Positions 35,513-46,900 of a DNA stretch of 64,000 nucleotides are shown piece after piece. The DNA lies in NCBI GenBank assembly GCA_001724265.1, contig MEDY01000051.1, forward strand, positions 41,670-105,669, read 5' to 3'. Both the position numbers and the translations under genes were made by a program. The notes under the pieces are model-generated. The model was not told where the DNA came from. It made no database searches and was given only the letters and a program-made list of their open reading frames with translations. The DNA comes from Rhizaria sp. SCN 62-66. Its lineage: Eukaryota; Rhizaria, unplaced. Position 1 is the first letter of the stretch. Every line of letters starts with the position of its first letter.

Positions 35513-36002
35513 TCTAATCAAGTAGCAACGAGGGGTAATGAAAGCAAACGGGAGAGGTGAGACGGTATGCATGGAGCGGAAGCACGTGGGGGCCAGGTCA
35601 GATTGAGGAAGGAGTCGCGAATGTGGTGTTCGGCCTTGGAGATTTGAGGATTAAAAAGCATATCCAAAGAAATGCCGTAAATAGATGTAATGCAAAAGAA
35701 CATGGGCACATCTGTCAATCTGTTTCTTTATCAGTTTGATGGGCATGTATAGCAAGATCATGTCATGTCCGTGACGGTGGACACCCGCGAAACCTGTTTG
35801 AGTGGGCGGGCGAGCCCCACAGTCGCAATCACCATCTAGCAATTTGTGGTCAAACCACGTTTATCTGCATATCTTTGTCAAGAAAGTAGAACTACGAGTT
35901 AACGTTATAACATCAAGATAAATAAATACAACATTCTTTTATATCTAACTATTATAAATGAATACATCATAATCCTTCGTCGGTATAGTGAGTACACACT
36001 CA
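35513..36002. other. Intergenic, 490 bp
   Basis: Upstream region of the ribosomal oxygenase gene and 3' flank of the PHD-sirtuin gene, both on the minus strand. AT-rich, with a GC-rich patch near 35770-35830. No gene is seen. Confidence 0.6.
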
Positions 36003-39000
36003 TCACCGGTACCCCACTTTGCCGAGCGCGGCGGCTGCCCGATCAGCGCCATGTGCCGCCACGAGCGCGTCAGCCGCGGCACGCGCCGCGGGGAGCGGCT
36101 GCACTGCGAAGCTGCCCAGCGGCGGCGGCGCGCTCCTGTCGAGCGCCACGGCAGTGAGCGCCAGTGACGACGGCACTGGCGATGACTGGCTTGACTGGGA
36201 GGACTGGGAGCCGGAGTGCGAGCGCGAGGCTGAGTGCGACAGCGTGAGCTGCGCAAGCGGCGAGCTGGGCGACGCCGGGGAAACGGGGGAGACTGAGGAA
36301 GAGGGGACAGGCGCCGCACTCCAGTGGCCCTTCGCAACGTCGGCCGTACTAGCGGCAATACCGCTGGCTCCGTTTACAGCAGAGTTTTGAGATGATGTTA
36401 AGTCGGAGGCTGAACGGCTCGGAACGGTGGCATCAAGATCGCTCATTGCCTACATTGCACGATCGTCTGCGCCATTGTCGTCGCTATGGTCGTCACTCTC
36501 CGTCTCGGTGCACTCTTCCTCGTCCGCTGTGTTTTCGTCGTCCCCGCTCTCCACCGACGCCGACGGCGACGCCCTCAGACCGGGCGCCGCCGCCTTGGCC
36601 GCCTCCGCCGCCGCGGACTCAATGCGGCGCTGGCGCATGTCCTCGCGGCGCTCGCCGCGGTCGTCGACGTAGTTGCCCTGCGGGTCGCGCGGCGCCGTCT
36701 TGAGCCCCGCGCCGCGCGCAAAGACGCCGCCGCCGAGGCCCTGCACCAACCCGGGGGGCAGGTTCGCGCTCGCCAGGCTCGTGGTAGCCGGGCTCGTGTT
36801 TGTCGGACTCGGACTCGGACTCGGACTCGAACTATAGTCGGCGCCCTGGCCCGCGCCGCCGGCCACGGCAGAGCTGGCAAGAAAGTTCCCTCCCGCTGCC
36901 GACGGCGACCGCGCGGTGGCGCTGATGCCAATCGGCGGCGTCGTCGCGGTGTTGACGTTGACGTTCAGGGAGCCGGCGCCGCCGCTGCGAGGCTGCGCGA
37001 CGACTTGCGCCCGCAGCCGGTCGAGCGATATCCGAGAGGGGTCCACCGTCGGCAAGCCTCCCAGCGAGCCGCCACCGCCCGCGGCGGCTGCCGGCGCAAC
37101 GGCCGCTGCAGCTGCGGCGGGCGCAGCTGCGGCGGGGTGCATGTAGCTGTGGCTGTGGCTGCGGGCCCGCGCAGTGGCGTTGGCGGCCGCGACAGCGTCG
37201 GGCTCGCAGGCGCCGCCCACGGGGTCAGCGGCAGCGGCAGCGGCAGCGGCTGCGGCCGCAGAGGCGGCCGCCGCAGCGGCTGCCGAGGGGGCCGCTTTGC
37301 TACTGGCGCGCGCGTGCGCCGCGGCTAAGTGATCCATCGGGCCAGCGCCGGCCTTAGCTCGCGCCCGGCTTAAGGCCTGAGTTGCCGCCGCCGTCGCTGT
37401 TGCCGCCGACTCACGGCGACTGCTTCCGCGGTCGCGAGTGGCGCTGCGATCGTCAGAGTCGCTGTCACTGTCGCCGATAATGTCAGCGGCAGGAGTATTG
37501 ATCGCGCCCATCGCGGCGGTGTCAAGATTCTGGCCGCGGTCGCGGCCACGGAATACGCGACCAGTCGTGAACGGCGGCACGGGCACCAGTTTGAACGCCA
37601 CAATGCGGTTCTTTGCTTGCCACTCACGCTCGCGGTCGCCCAGCGCTCTGGCGTCGAGCCCCAGTCCGAGGCCGCGGCCGAGCCCCACGGCGCGGCTGCG
37701 CGTCCCGGCGGGCAGGAGGGCGTAGCTCGCGTGCGGCATCGTGGCGGCGTAGGCGTTGAGCTCCTCTTCCGACGGGAGCATTACGCCCGTCACGGCCTGG
37801 CTCACACCGCCCCACTCGTCCCCGGGCGCCTGCCCAAGCTGCGGCGCCGCGGCGGCGGCCGCGGCGGGCTGCTGCCGGAGCGGCGCGCGCGCGACGAGAC
37901 AAGGGCCCGGCAGCCGGATGCGGTTGATGCCGTGCCACAGGTTGTACTCTATTTGGCTCTTGTCCGTCGCCAAGCTCCCAGCAACCTTGTCGTCGACGTC
38001 CCGCGCGCGGGCCAGCAGCGCGCGCGCGCTGTCCCGCGCCTCGGTGGCCTCGCGCAGCGCCACCGCGCACTTCGCGACGTGAACCTGGGTGAGGTGCAGC
38101 GACTGCCGGGCTTCTTGCAGGGCTTGGCTCGCGGCGGCGTGCACAGCCACGGCTGCTGACAAGGCAGAGTTGCTAATGCCTTTCTGTGAACGCGCTGCTT
38201 GAAGCTGCTGTTTGGTTTCAATCTCAGCTTGCTCGGCAGCAGCCATGTTTGTGCGCGCTCTGTGAAAGATGGGGGAGAAGGCAAGAAAGGGGTTTGAGTG
38301 GAGAGTAATTTAGACATCCGACAAGTGAACAATACAAATACATAATACTAAAAACAAGTTATGTTGCATTTATCGTGTGATTCAATATGATAGACGTACA
38401 TATCAACTGTTTTGACGGCTTCAGCCTGCTCGACAGTATAATCCTTGACAGTCCCCTTGAAGAAGCGTGCCTGCCTCACAATGAGCGCGCGGCGCGCAGC
38501 TACTGACAGCAAGTGCCAGCGCTTTGTCGCCACAAGATCGCGCTGGACCTCGACATCGCGCGCCATGTTAAGCCGGCGGGCGAGGTCAAGCACGATCGAG
38601 TCGATATCGCCAATCAGCTGCATGTCGAACCCGCCCGCGCCGTAGAGCACGACGGGCCCAGATTTGCGGTCGTCGCGGCCGCTCTGCTTCTGCTGCATAG
38701 CCAGCTGGAAATTAAGGTGTTTCTGGAAGTCTGACTTCGGCATGACGTCGTAGCCCGGCAGCGCGACGGGCTTGTGGTTGATCGCGACCACGCGCGCGTT
38801 GCGGGAGAGACGGTGCGGGAGCGCGCGCGTCGGGAACGCCTCGAGGGAAGAGCCGATGATGAGGACGAGCTTCACAGCGTCACGGTCCTCGTAGTTGTCA
38901 ATGACGTCGACGCCGGTCATGGGGTTGTTCCTAAAGCTCTGCGGGAATGGGGCAAGATTAGGGATCATAAGACCCTTGCACTTGCACACGACTCCGGCCG

Positions 39001-42000
39001 TGTCGTCACTGTCATCATCGTCGTCATCATCGTCAGCGTCGTCGTCGTTTTCGCCCATCTCGCTCACGATGGTGATGTCACGCGCGCGGGTGCTCTTGCG
39101 GGTGCCGCTTGGGCCGCCGCTGGCGTTGCTCTTGATCACGCGGCTCTGCGCAGCCGCAGCGCTGGCCACGTTGTTTGATACGTTGTTTGACGACGCAAAG
39201 TACGAGTTTGATGAGGACGGCGCCAGAGTGTCTATGAGTCCACTGGACACAGACTGATCCACGTTCGCGTCATTAGGCTGCTCACTCTTGAATCGACTGC
39301 CGTAGCCGGACTCGGCTAATGTCGCACGGTCAGGCTTCTTAACAGTGACAATCATGCAGTCGACATCACTCTCACTCTCGATTTCGCTCTTGCCGCCCTG
39401 CTTGCCCCTCGCGTTATTGTTCTTCATCGCAGCCGCAAGCCGCGGACGCTTGCCGCTGCTGCCTTTCTCGTCATCATCACTATCATCGTCGCTCGAGTCA
39501 ATGACGATCGGCCCCTCAAGCCCACCGCCCTGTTGGGTCAGCGTGATGCTGATGCGGCTCATGGCCAGCGCGGACCGCTGCGCCAGCCCACCGTGCTCAG
39601 CGACAAAGCCGTCCTCGCCATCAGCAGGCGCACTGGTGCCATGTGAAGACGAAGAGGAGTGCGCACGCTTGCGGTTGTTAAGCTCTGCAGCGGCGCCACC
39701 CCCCAGGATTGAGTCCTTATACTTGTCAGAGATGCGTGAGCCGCTGTAGACTTGTTCTGTCACCTTGACCGAGGGTGTGCTTAAGACTGCGCTGAAAATA
39801 GAGTTACTGCCGCGCTTTCGGGCCTTCTTCTGCTCGAGCCGAGCGCGCCGGGCTTCGGCAGCAACGGCCGCACATGTGACACACCCCAGAGGCTTGCCGT
39901 CGCCGCCACTGTTCTGAGCGTCATCAGACCCAAGAAGCAGCTTGGTCACAGCCTCCTTGTCCGGCTGGACGACACAGCTGCCGCGCGAGGCCACGCCGCC
40001 TGTACCGGAGAAAACCCCTCGGTCGATCACCGAGCCGTCATAGGCGCGGTGCGACTTGGAGCAGCGGAACGTGCTGAGACTGCCATTGCAGCGCACGAGC
40101 ATCGACTGGCGCACCAGCGCCTCGGCCTCCAGGTCGTCCATGTTCTCTGTGTAAACGCGCGTGATGATCGAATCTTTGGTGTTAGACAGCAGCGACACGA
40201 AGAAGTGCGTGAACGACGGCAACACGAAGTTCTTGCGACGCAGCGCTGCGAGGTCGCGCACGAGTTGCTGGAGCTGCTGCTGCAGAGCGGCGCGCGCTGC
40301 GGGGTCCTCGCTCGTGGCCTTGTTGCTCAGCATGCGCGTGATCTTAGTCTCCCAGGGCTCCGCGTCGGCGCCGGCAACGCCTCCGCTCGAGAGCGCGCCT
40401 GCGCGAACGATGCTGTTGGCGAACGAGCGGAAGAAGGCATAGGCCGGCCACATGCTAATAGGATTGGCGCCGCTTTCCGCACCTTGTGACATCCCTTTCT
40501 CGGTATCACTGTCACTTTCGCTTGCGTTAGCGCCCGCGTTGAGCTTGGCGACACCGTCTGTGTCGAGCGGCCTCGCCAACATGTTCCTGGCATCAGTTAT
40601 GCGTGCCTTGTTCACGAACTTGCGCGCTTCAATTTGTTCTGGGGAGCGAGTTGAGTCACTCCTGAGAGTGCTGTCATTCGACTCATCATCGGACACAGTA
40701 CCTCCACAGAACTCAACGTCGGCAGTGGTCACGTTCGCGGTGTTAAACTCTTGCAGCGGCATCTCCGTCCCCGGGTTTACGCCGCGCCTGAGTGTAAACG
40801 TCGCGATGCCGGTGCTGGCGCTGACCCCCGGCCCGAGGATGACGGCGACCGCGCGCTTGGAGCCCGGCCGCGACACGCTGCGCTTGTCGTCTTTGTCCTC
40901 GCCAGCGCCACGCTCGCGGTCCGCGCCGAGGCGTGAGAGCGTGCGCGGGTCCCGCATCGCGGCGACGAGGTCGTCGATTGACGCCAGGCCGCCCCTGTGC
41001 GGGGCGCGGTACGACTCATCGACCTTGCACACGGGGCACATGAACTCGTGGTCGCGGTAGAACCGGAGGTCGTCGGGCGTGATCGGGGGCTCCACGCAGA
41101 AGCCGTGGAAGGACTGGTTGCACATGTCACACAGGATGAGGTCGCCGGTGTTGCCGCACTTGGTGCAACTTTCGTTGTTAATGGATTTAAAAACAAAGTT
41201 AACATTGTTCCCATCCTCATCGTCGTCATCATTATTGCTATCAGCGCTGGCGCTCTTGTCGGCGCTCTTGTTCTTGCTCTTACTTTTAGCTTTAGTCGAC
41301 GCCTTAGCAGGCGCCTTCGCGGCAGCCTTAGCCTTGTCACTCGTCTTCGACTTCGTCTTGTCCTTGTCACTGCCACTGACAGGCTTGCTCTTCCCGCGAC
41401 TCGAGCTGGAGCTGAAGCTGGAGCTGAAGCTGGAGCTCAAGCTCGACTTAGTAGAGCTCGAGGTCGAACTCGAGCCCGAGCGAGAGCTAGACGACTTCTT
41501 AATCGAGCTAGAGCCCGCGTCGGCAGCGCTGACAAAGGAGCTGCTGGGTTGCGCCGAGGAGCGAGCCTTGGCCTGAGGCTGCTCAGGCGGGGCCTCGACC
41601 TTCACTCGGACTTCACCGCCGTCGCTGCGCCTGTTCTTGTTCTTGTCCTTGTTCTTGTCCTTGCTCGTGCCCTTGCTCGTGCCCTTGTCCTCGTCCTTGT
41701 GACTGGCCTTATTTGCGGTCTGTTTATCACCGCTGCGGCTACTAACACGACTATCCGCGAGACTGCTGCTGGCGCCGGCGCTGGCGCTGGTGCTGGCGGC
41801 GTTGTTGCGACCGCGCTCGCTGGTACTGCTGCGAGAGCTCTTGGCGTCGCTAGTGACAGCCGACTTGCTTGCACTGCCGGCCTTGTCCTTGCCCGACGCC
41901 TTGCCACTGGCCTAACCTTTGCCGTAATCCTGACCCTTGCTATAGTCATTACCCTTGCTGTAATGAGCGTTCTTGCCCTGCGGCCTGGCGTCCGTGGGCA

Positions 42001-42364
42001 GACGTGCGTTCTTCGCGTTGCCATTGTCAATACCCTTGCCTTTGTTCTTGCTCTGGCGCTGCGCACTGCCGGGCCAGTGCTTGCTGGGCCGACGGTCGTC
42101 GTAGTCGCTCCAGCGGTCGCTCTCGTCGTCGCTGCCGCTGCTACTGCCGCTGCCGCTCTCGATATCGATATCGCTCTCTGTGCAGTCGTCGCTGCTGCTC
42201 ACGCTGGGGCTGCGGGCGCGACTGCGGCCGTGCGGACGGTGACGACTGCTGCTGTTGCTGCTGCTGCTGCTGCTGGTCTTGCCGTGGCCGCTACGACTGC
42301 GATTACTGCCACTACCGTGATGACTGCGAATACTGCCACTGTTGTCATTGTTACGGTTGTTGCG

Positions 42365-42397
<33 letters not shown>

Positions 42398-42934
42398 GCG
42401 GCTTCCGCTGCTAGCGGCAGGGGTGCTCTTGCTCTTAATGCTGTCCTTGCGAGATGTCTTAGAAGTGCGCACATAGGTTGAGCGCACATCAGAATCAGAC
42501 TCAGAGCACAAGTCGAGTTCGGAGTCGGAGAGAACGACAAGGTCACTGTCGTTCGAGATGTCGTTCTCGTCTGTCGTGTCCGTCATCCTGCGCGGGGGCT
42601 TTTGTGGCTGTTGTCGCAAAGGCCTTGCCTGGGTTGCTGAGGACGAGGATGATGATGAGGGGCGCGCATGCGAGCTCTTGATGCTTTTACTGCTGCTGCT
42701 TTGGCTGCTGTCTTTCTTGCTGCTGCGACTGGTGCTGCTGTTGTCGCCGCTGCGGGACGCCGAGAGGGAAGACACCATTCCTGAGCGTTCCTCCCTGTTC
42801 TTGCTCTTATCAGCTTTCTTGTCCTTTTTATCACCCTTGGTAATTGACGAGGAGGAGTGGCGACTGCGAGCCGGGACATCGTCGGATTCAGACTCGCTCA
42901 CGGTCTATGTTCGAGTCACCTTCGTGCGTGGCAT
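36003..42934 (-). CDS. PHD finger fused to degenerate sirtuin (SIR2) domain, three in-frame TAGs
   Basis: Exons 42934-38400 and 38259-36003 join in phase 2 across a 140-nt GTACGT...TTTCACAG intron to give 2263 residues ending in TGA, with TAG at codons 10, 341 and 2115. The N-terminus (1-580) is Ser/Lys/Asp-rich. A C4HC3 PHD finger starts at Cys590 (Cys590, 593, 602, 605, His610, Cys613), expected to read histone H3 tails. A SIR2-type Rossmann domain begins with GPGVSASTGIATF (701-713). It continues with the NMD motif (931-933) in YTENMDDLE, CNGSLSTFRC, and IIGSSLEAFPTRALP. The residue aligned with the catalytic His is Asn950, and the FR motif after the Gly-rich loop is lost, so NAD-dependent deacylation is doubtful. 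Long insertions split the fold. The ~750-residue C-terminal part is helical, then Ala/Gly-rich. Apparent separate genes at 42901-38348 and 38246-36003 are one gene once the intron is removed. Confidence 0.75.
36450..36452 (-). other. In-frame TAG codon (codon 2115)
   Basis: The frame reads ...Asp-Arg-Ala-Met-[TAG]-Ala-Met-Ser-Asp... and continues 148 codons to TGA with unchanged composition. Confidence 0.7.
41912..41914 (-). other. In-frame TAG codon (codon 341)
   Basis: The frame reads ...Tyr-Gly-Lys-Gly-[TAG]-Ala-Ser-Gly-Lys.... The first in-frame ATG downstream lies within the PHD finger, so an intact finger requires reading this TAG. Confidence 0.8.
42905..42907 (-). other. In-frame TAG codon (codon 10)
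   Basis: The ATG at 42934 gives Met-Pro-Arg-Thr-Lys-Val-Thr-Arg-Thr-[TAG]-Thr-Val-Ser-Glu. The frame after the TAG is the PHD-sirtuin frame. Confidence 0.65.
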
Positions 42935-43923
42935 AATTACAGAATGTGCCCGCGCAGAGAAAGATGCTGCGACGGCTGGCTTGACAACAAATGTCAAATA
43001 TGCGTCAGTAGAAGTCGATACGTTCTGCGCAGTTGATAAGGCCGAGGTGAGAAGCGGAGCGGAGGAAGGAGACCATTGTTGGTAGTGTTAACAACATTTG
43101 ATTAATATAAATATATGGAAATGTCGGCGTTAAGCGTGTTGCTGTGTGATGCACTTAATGGACGGAAGCCTTGTCGAGTTTCATTCACTCCATATTCCAA
43201 GAGCTTGATAGGAATAGGATGTGGTCTGAGCGGGCGCTGGGCATCTGTTCAAATCGAGACTTTCAGCGGATACATAAGTGTAAACATTGCAGATCTAAAT
43301 GATTATCTAGTATAATATAACAAGCACTACAGAAAACTTGAAACCAATTGTAAAACCCAAGTTAAAAACATTTACGTTGAGATATTCTGACAATGGATGT
43401 AGGCTGCTCGACAGTTCCTGGACTTGAAGAGATGTGCTTCGTGATGTTCTTTCGCGACAGTTCGAATAACAACTTAAAGGAAGAGGCATTTAACACAAAT
43501 ATACTTAGTGGATTCGTTTTTAGACGACGCTTGTTCGTTTGATACGCTGTTTGCATATCATGATTGACTCTTGCGTTATTGCGATGCTGGTTGAGTCATC
43601 ATTTGTTTATTGGTTGTTTTACTTAATCGCATCTGACCATGCATATGGCCTTTATCCATTCTGCTCTTCAAGTCAGAATCATTTTGGAAAATGCGGTATT
43701 TACTTCTTTTATCGTGCGTTCTTCGAGTACATCGATCGGTGCTTTTTTCGGAGGGGCATCCACTGCCCACTCCTGCGCTATCATTCACGTGCTTTGCAGC
43801 GGAAGATGAGGCAAATAACAACATTGGATGCAACACACGCACGAATATATCTCTTCACTTGTTAAATTCAGCTAGTCAAACGTACACGTAACAAACTCCT
43901 CGTATACATAACAATGTCGACAC
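42935..43923. other. Intergenic, 989 bp
   Basis: 3' flank of the ASPM-like gene and upstream region of the PHD-sirtuin gene, both minus strand. AT-rich. A 66-codon ORF at 43115-43315 (+) is not low complexity but has no match I recognise and AT-rich codons, so it is left uncalled. Confidence 0.55.
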
Positions 43924-46900
43924 TCAACGTCCAACTACGCTGGCGAGCGTCATCTGCAGCCTCTGCGTAGCCGCAATCATACTCCGCAACGTTGTCGGCT
44001 CAAGCGCATAATACGCATCGGGTGCCTCGCCCTTAGCGCACACAGCGGCAACAGTCACTCCAGTAGAGGCTCCCGCCGCACGACGCGCGTCGACGTAGCG
44101 GGTCAGGGTGCGCGACACCGACAGCTTCTGCTGAAAGATCGACTCGATCAGCGCCAAACGACGGCGCGAATCGCTCATCGAGGCCTGGGCGTTGCTCGCA
44201 GCGGGGGAGTTCGATGCGGACAGAGAGATGCGGAGCGCGGGCGCGGCGTGGCAGGCGCGCGTCAGGAGCGCGGAAGCGGCCAGGAACACAACGGGCCTGT
44301 CGCGGAACAGCTGCATCACATCGCACAGCACCGCGCCAGCGTCAGCACTGGTGCCCACGGTGGCCTCAAATGCGGCCCGGCCGACAGCGCCGCATTCGGC
44401 AAGCGCAGTAAGCAGTGCTAAGCAGTGGCGCAGCAGCAGCGTCTGCGCGGCGTCGCGACCGCACTTGGATACCAGCTTCAGCAGCAGGCGCAGCAGCCCC
44501 TCGTCGAGCAGGAACCGGCCCACAGTCACGGGGACAAGGGCGCCGAGGCGGGCCAGCGCGCGCACAGTCGCGGTGACCGTGGGCAAGTCGCGCGCGGTGC
44601 GCAGCGCCTGGCCGAGAGCGGCGAAACGGGCGCAGAGACGCAGCGCGGGGTTGGCGCGTACGGCCGCCGAGGCGATGCGGAGGCGGGAAGCAACCTCGGA
44701 GACGCACGCCCACACCGAGCGCTTCTCGTCATAGCCAGCAGAGTGCGCATAGCGGCTCGCGGTAGCCGCGGTGGCGGCGACGTGGGCGAGAGAGCGGCGC
44801 ACGCAGCGGCCGCGCCAGGCGGACTGCAGCACCACGGCCGCGGCCTCCCTGCGCGCGCGCAGAGCAGCGGCGGCGCGGGCACGGGTAGCAGCAGCGGCGG
44901 CAGCGGCAGCGGCCTCACGCGCCTCCTTCTCAGCGGCGGCCTTGGCGGCGGCACGGGTGCGCTCGGCCCTCACAGCGTTGGCTGCGGCGGCGGCACGACG
45001 CTCCTCTTCCTCCTCCACGAGCCGTGCGGCCTCCTCGACGAGACGGCGACGCTCGGCCTCGGCGGCGGCGGCGTGGCGGCGCGCGGCGGCCTCGGCAGCC
45101 TCTGCCGCGCGGCGCGCCGCGGCTTCCTCCTCAGCCTGCTCGCGCGCGGCCGCGTCGCGGGCAGCAGCGGCGGCGGCGGCAGCACGACGGCGCTCAAGTG
45201 CGGCGCGCTCAGCAGCCAGCGCGGCTTCGGCGTCTTCGCGATCTTTGTTCAGCGCAGCAACGCGCGCGCGCTGGGCCAAGATCGACGCGCGCATGCGGCG
45301 GCCGGTGCGGCGCGCAATCACGGCACGGAACCAGCGCTGCACAACGACAGCAGCAGAATTGCGCACGGCAGCAAGGGCAGCGCGCTCAGCAGCGACCGCG
45401 CGGGCTGCAGCAACAGCCTTCGCTTCAGCAGCGGCCTCGGCAGCCGCTGAGGCTGCTGCCTCCTCGCGAAGGCGCTGCAGACGAAGCTGTTGCTCTGAGC
45501 GGGCAGCAGCAGCGCGCTCTTCAGCGCGCTCAGCCTCAAGGCGCTCAGCAGCCAGCTCGAGCTCGAGGGCAGAAGGGCGCGGCGGCGACGGGAGCTTGCG
45601 CGGGGTGGCGGAAGCACGCAACGCCGAGTGCAGGGCAGCGGACTTGGCCGCAGAGCGCGGTGCGGCTAGGGTGGCAGTGCGCGCGACAGGAGCAGGCGAC
45701 TCAGCAGCATCCGCAGTGTGAGACCGAGAGCGAGGGGAGAAGAGAAGATTCTCATCCGTGTCGGAATCAGAGGCAACGCCACTCATGTCAAACGCGATCG
45801 GCTTGGGCTGCGACTGCACACCGTGAGCACGCTGAGCAGCGACAAACGCAACGGCAGCAGCACCATCGCCACTCTCAGCAGCGGCAGCAGTAGCCGCGGC
45901 ACGCATCGCAGAGCGCGACCCGCCCCAGACACTGGCGTCAGTCGCGTTGGGTGACGCGAACGTCGCCTGAGCGCGCGCAATGCGTTGCTGCTCGCGCTCC
46001 TGCGCCGCAATGGCCCGAGCCACGCGCGCGCGCTTCGCCCGGCGCCTGGCGAGCATCGCGCGCACGCCGCGCTGAATGACGCTCGCAGCACCGTGCTCGC
46101 GGGCCTCCTTTGCGGCTGCAGCGCACCGCAGCGCGAGGGCATCGCGCGCGGCCGCGAGATCGGCCTCAGCACTGCGGCGCGCAGCAGCCTCGCGCTCGAG
46201 CTTGGCCTCTGCGGCGGCCGCGCGGGCCTCCTGCTCCTCCAGGCGCGCTGCGTGTGCGGCGCGGGCAGCATCCGTGCGGGCGGCGGCCTCGGCGGCAGCA
46301 CGGGCCTCGGCGGCCAACACACGCGCAGTAATGGCAGCCTCGCGAGCAGCCTCCTCGGAGCTAGAAGCAGCGACAGCGGCCTCAGCAGCAGAGATAGCAG
46401 CCTCGGCAGCAGCAGCGTCTTCGCCCTCAAGCGCCTCGGTGGCGGGCTCCTCTTCAGCAGCATTGTTGCAGGGCTGCGTCACGTGAATGTCCAAGTGAGA
46501 CGAAACCCCCGCATTGTTCATGGCGCGGTTGTTGACTGCAGCAGCCTGGGCGTTGACGTCCTGCAGCATACTGCGGCGAGCGCGGTCACGACTCTCGCGG
46601 TCCTTCTCGACCGCGTTCCGCCACACACGCTGCGCCTGCAGCGCGCGCAGCCGCGCATTGTGCTGGCGCTGCTCGGGCGCGAGCGTCGCCTCCCAGTCGA
46701 GCAGACGTGCAACACGGTCACCCAGTGCGCGGCGCAGAGCACGTGCGCGCCAGGCGCGCTGCAGAGTGCGCGCGGCATGGATGGCGTCACTGGCGTGGCG
46801 CATGCGCGAGAACAGACGCGCGACAAACAGGATGACCACGCGCTCCGGCGGAGGCGCAGTTGTGTCACGAACAGCGACAAGCGCAGCCTCGTCATCGATC

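Noticed and set aside
33491-35560. Long plus-strand ORF of 689 codons opposite the ribosomal oxygenase
   Set aside because: Antisense shadow caused by high GC at third positions; its translation is Arg/Leu/Val-rich with no motif, while the minus frame has a clear JmjC domain.
38348-38350. TAG as the stop codon of the sirtuin gene
   Set aside because: It is the last three bases of a possible TTTTTAG acceptor-like string inside a 140-nt intron. Splicing GTACGT (38399) to CACAG (38260) keeps the frame open into the next exon in phase.
42901-42934. Start of the PHD-sirtuin gene at a GTG (42901)
   Set aside because: An ATG 11 codons upstream is in frame if TAG is sense, and non-ATG starts are rare in eukaryotes.
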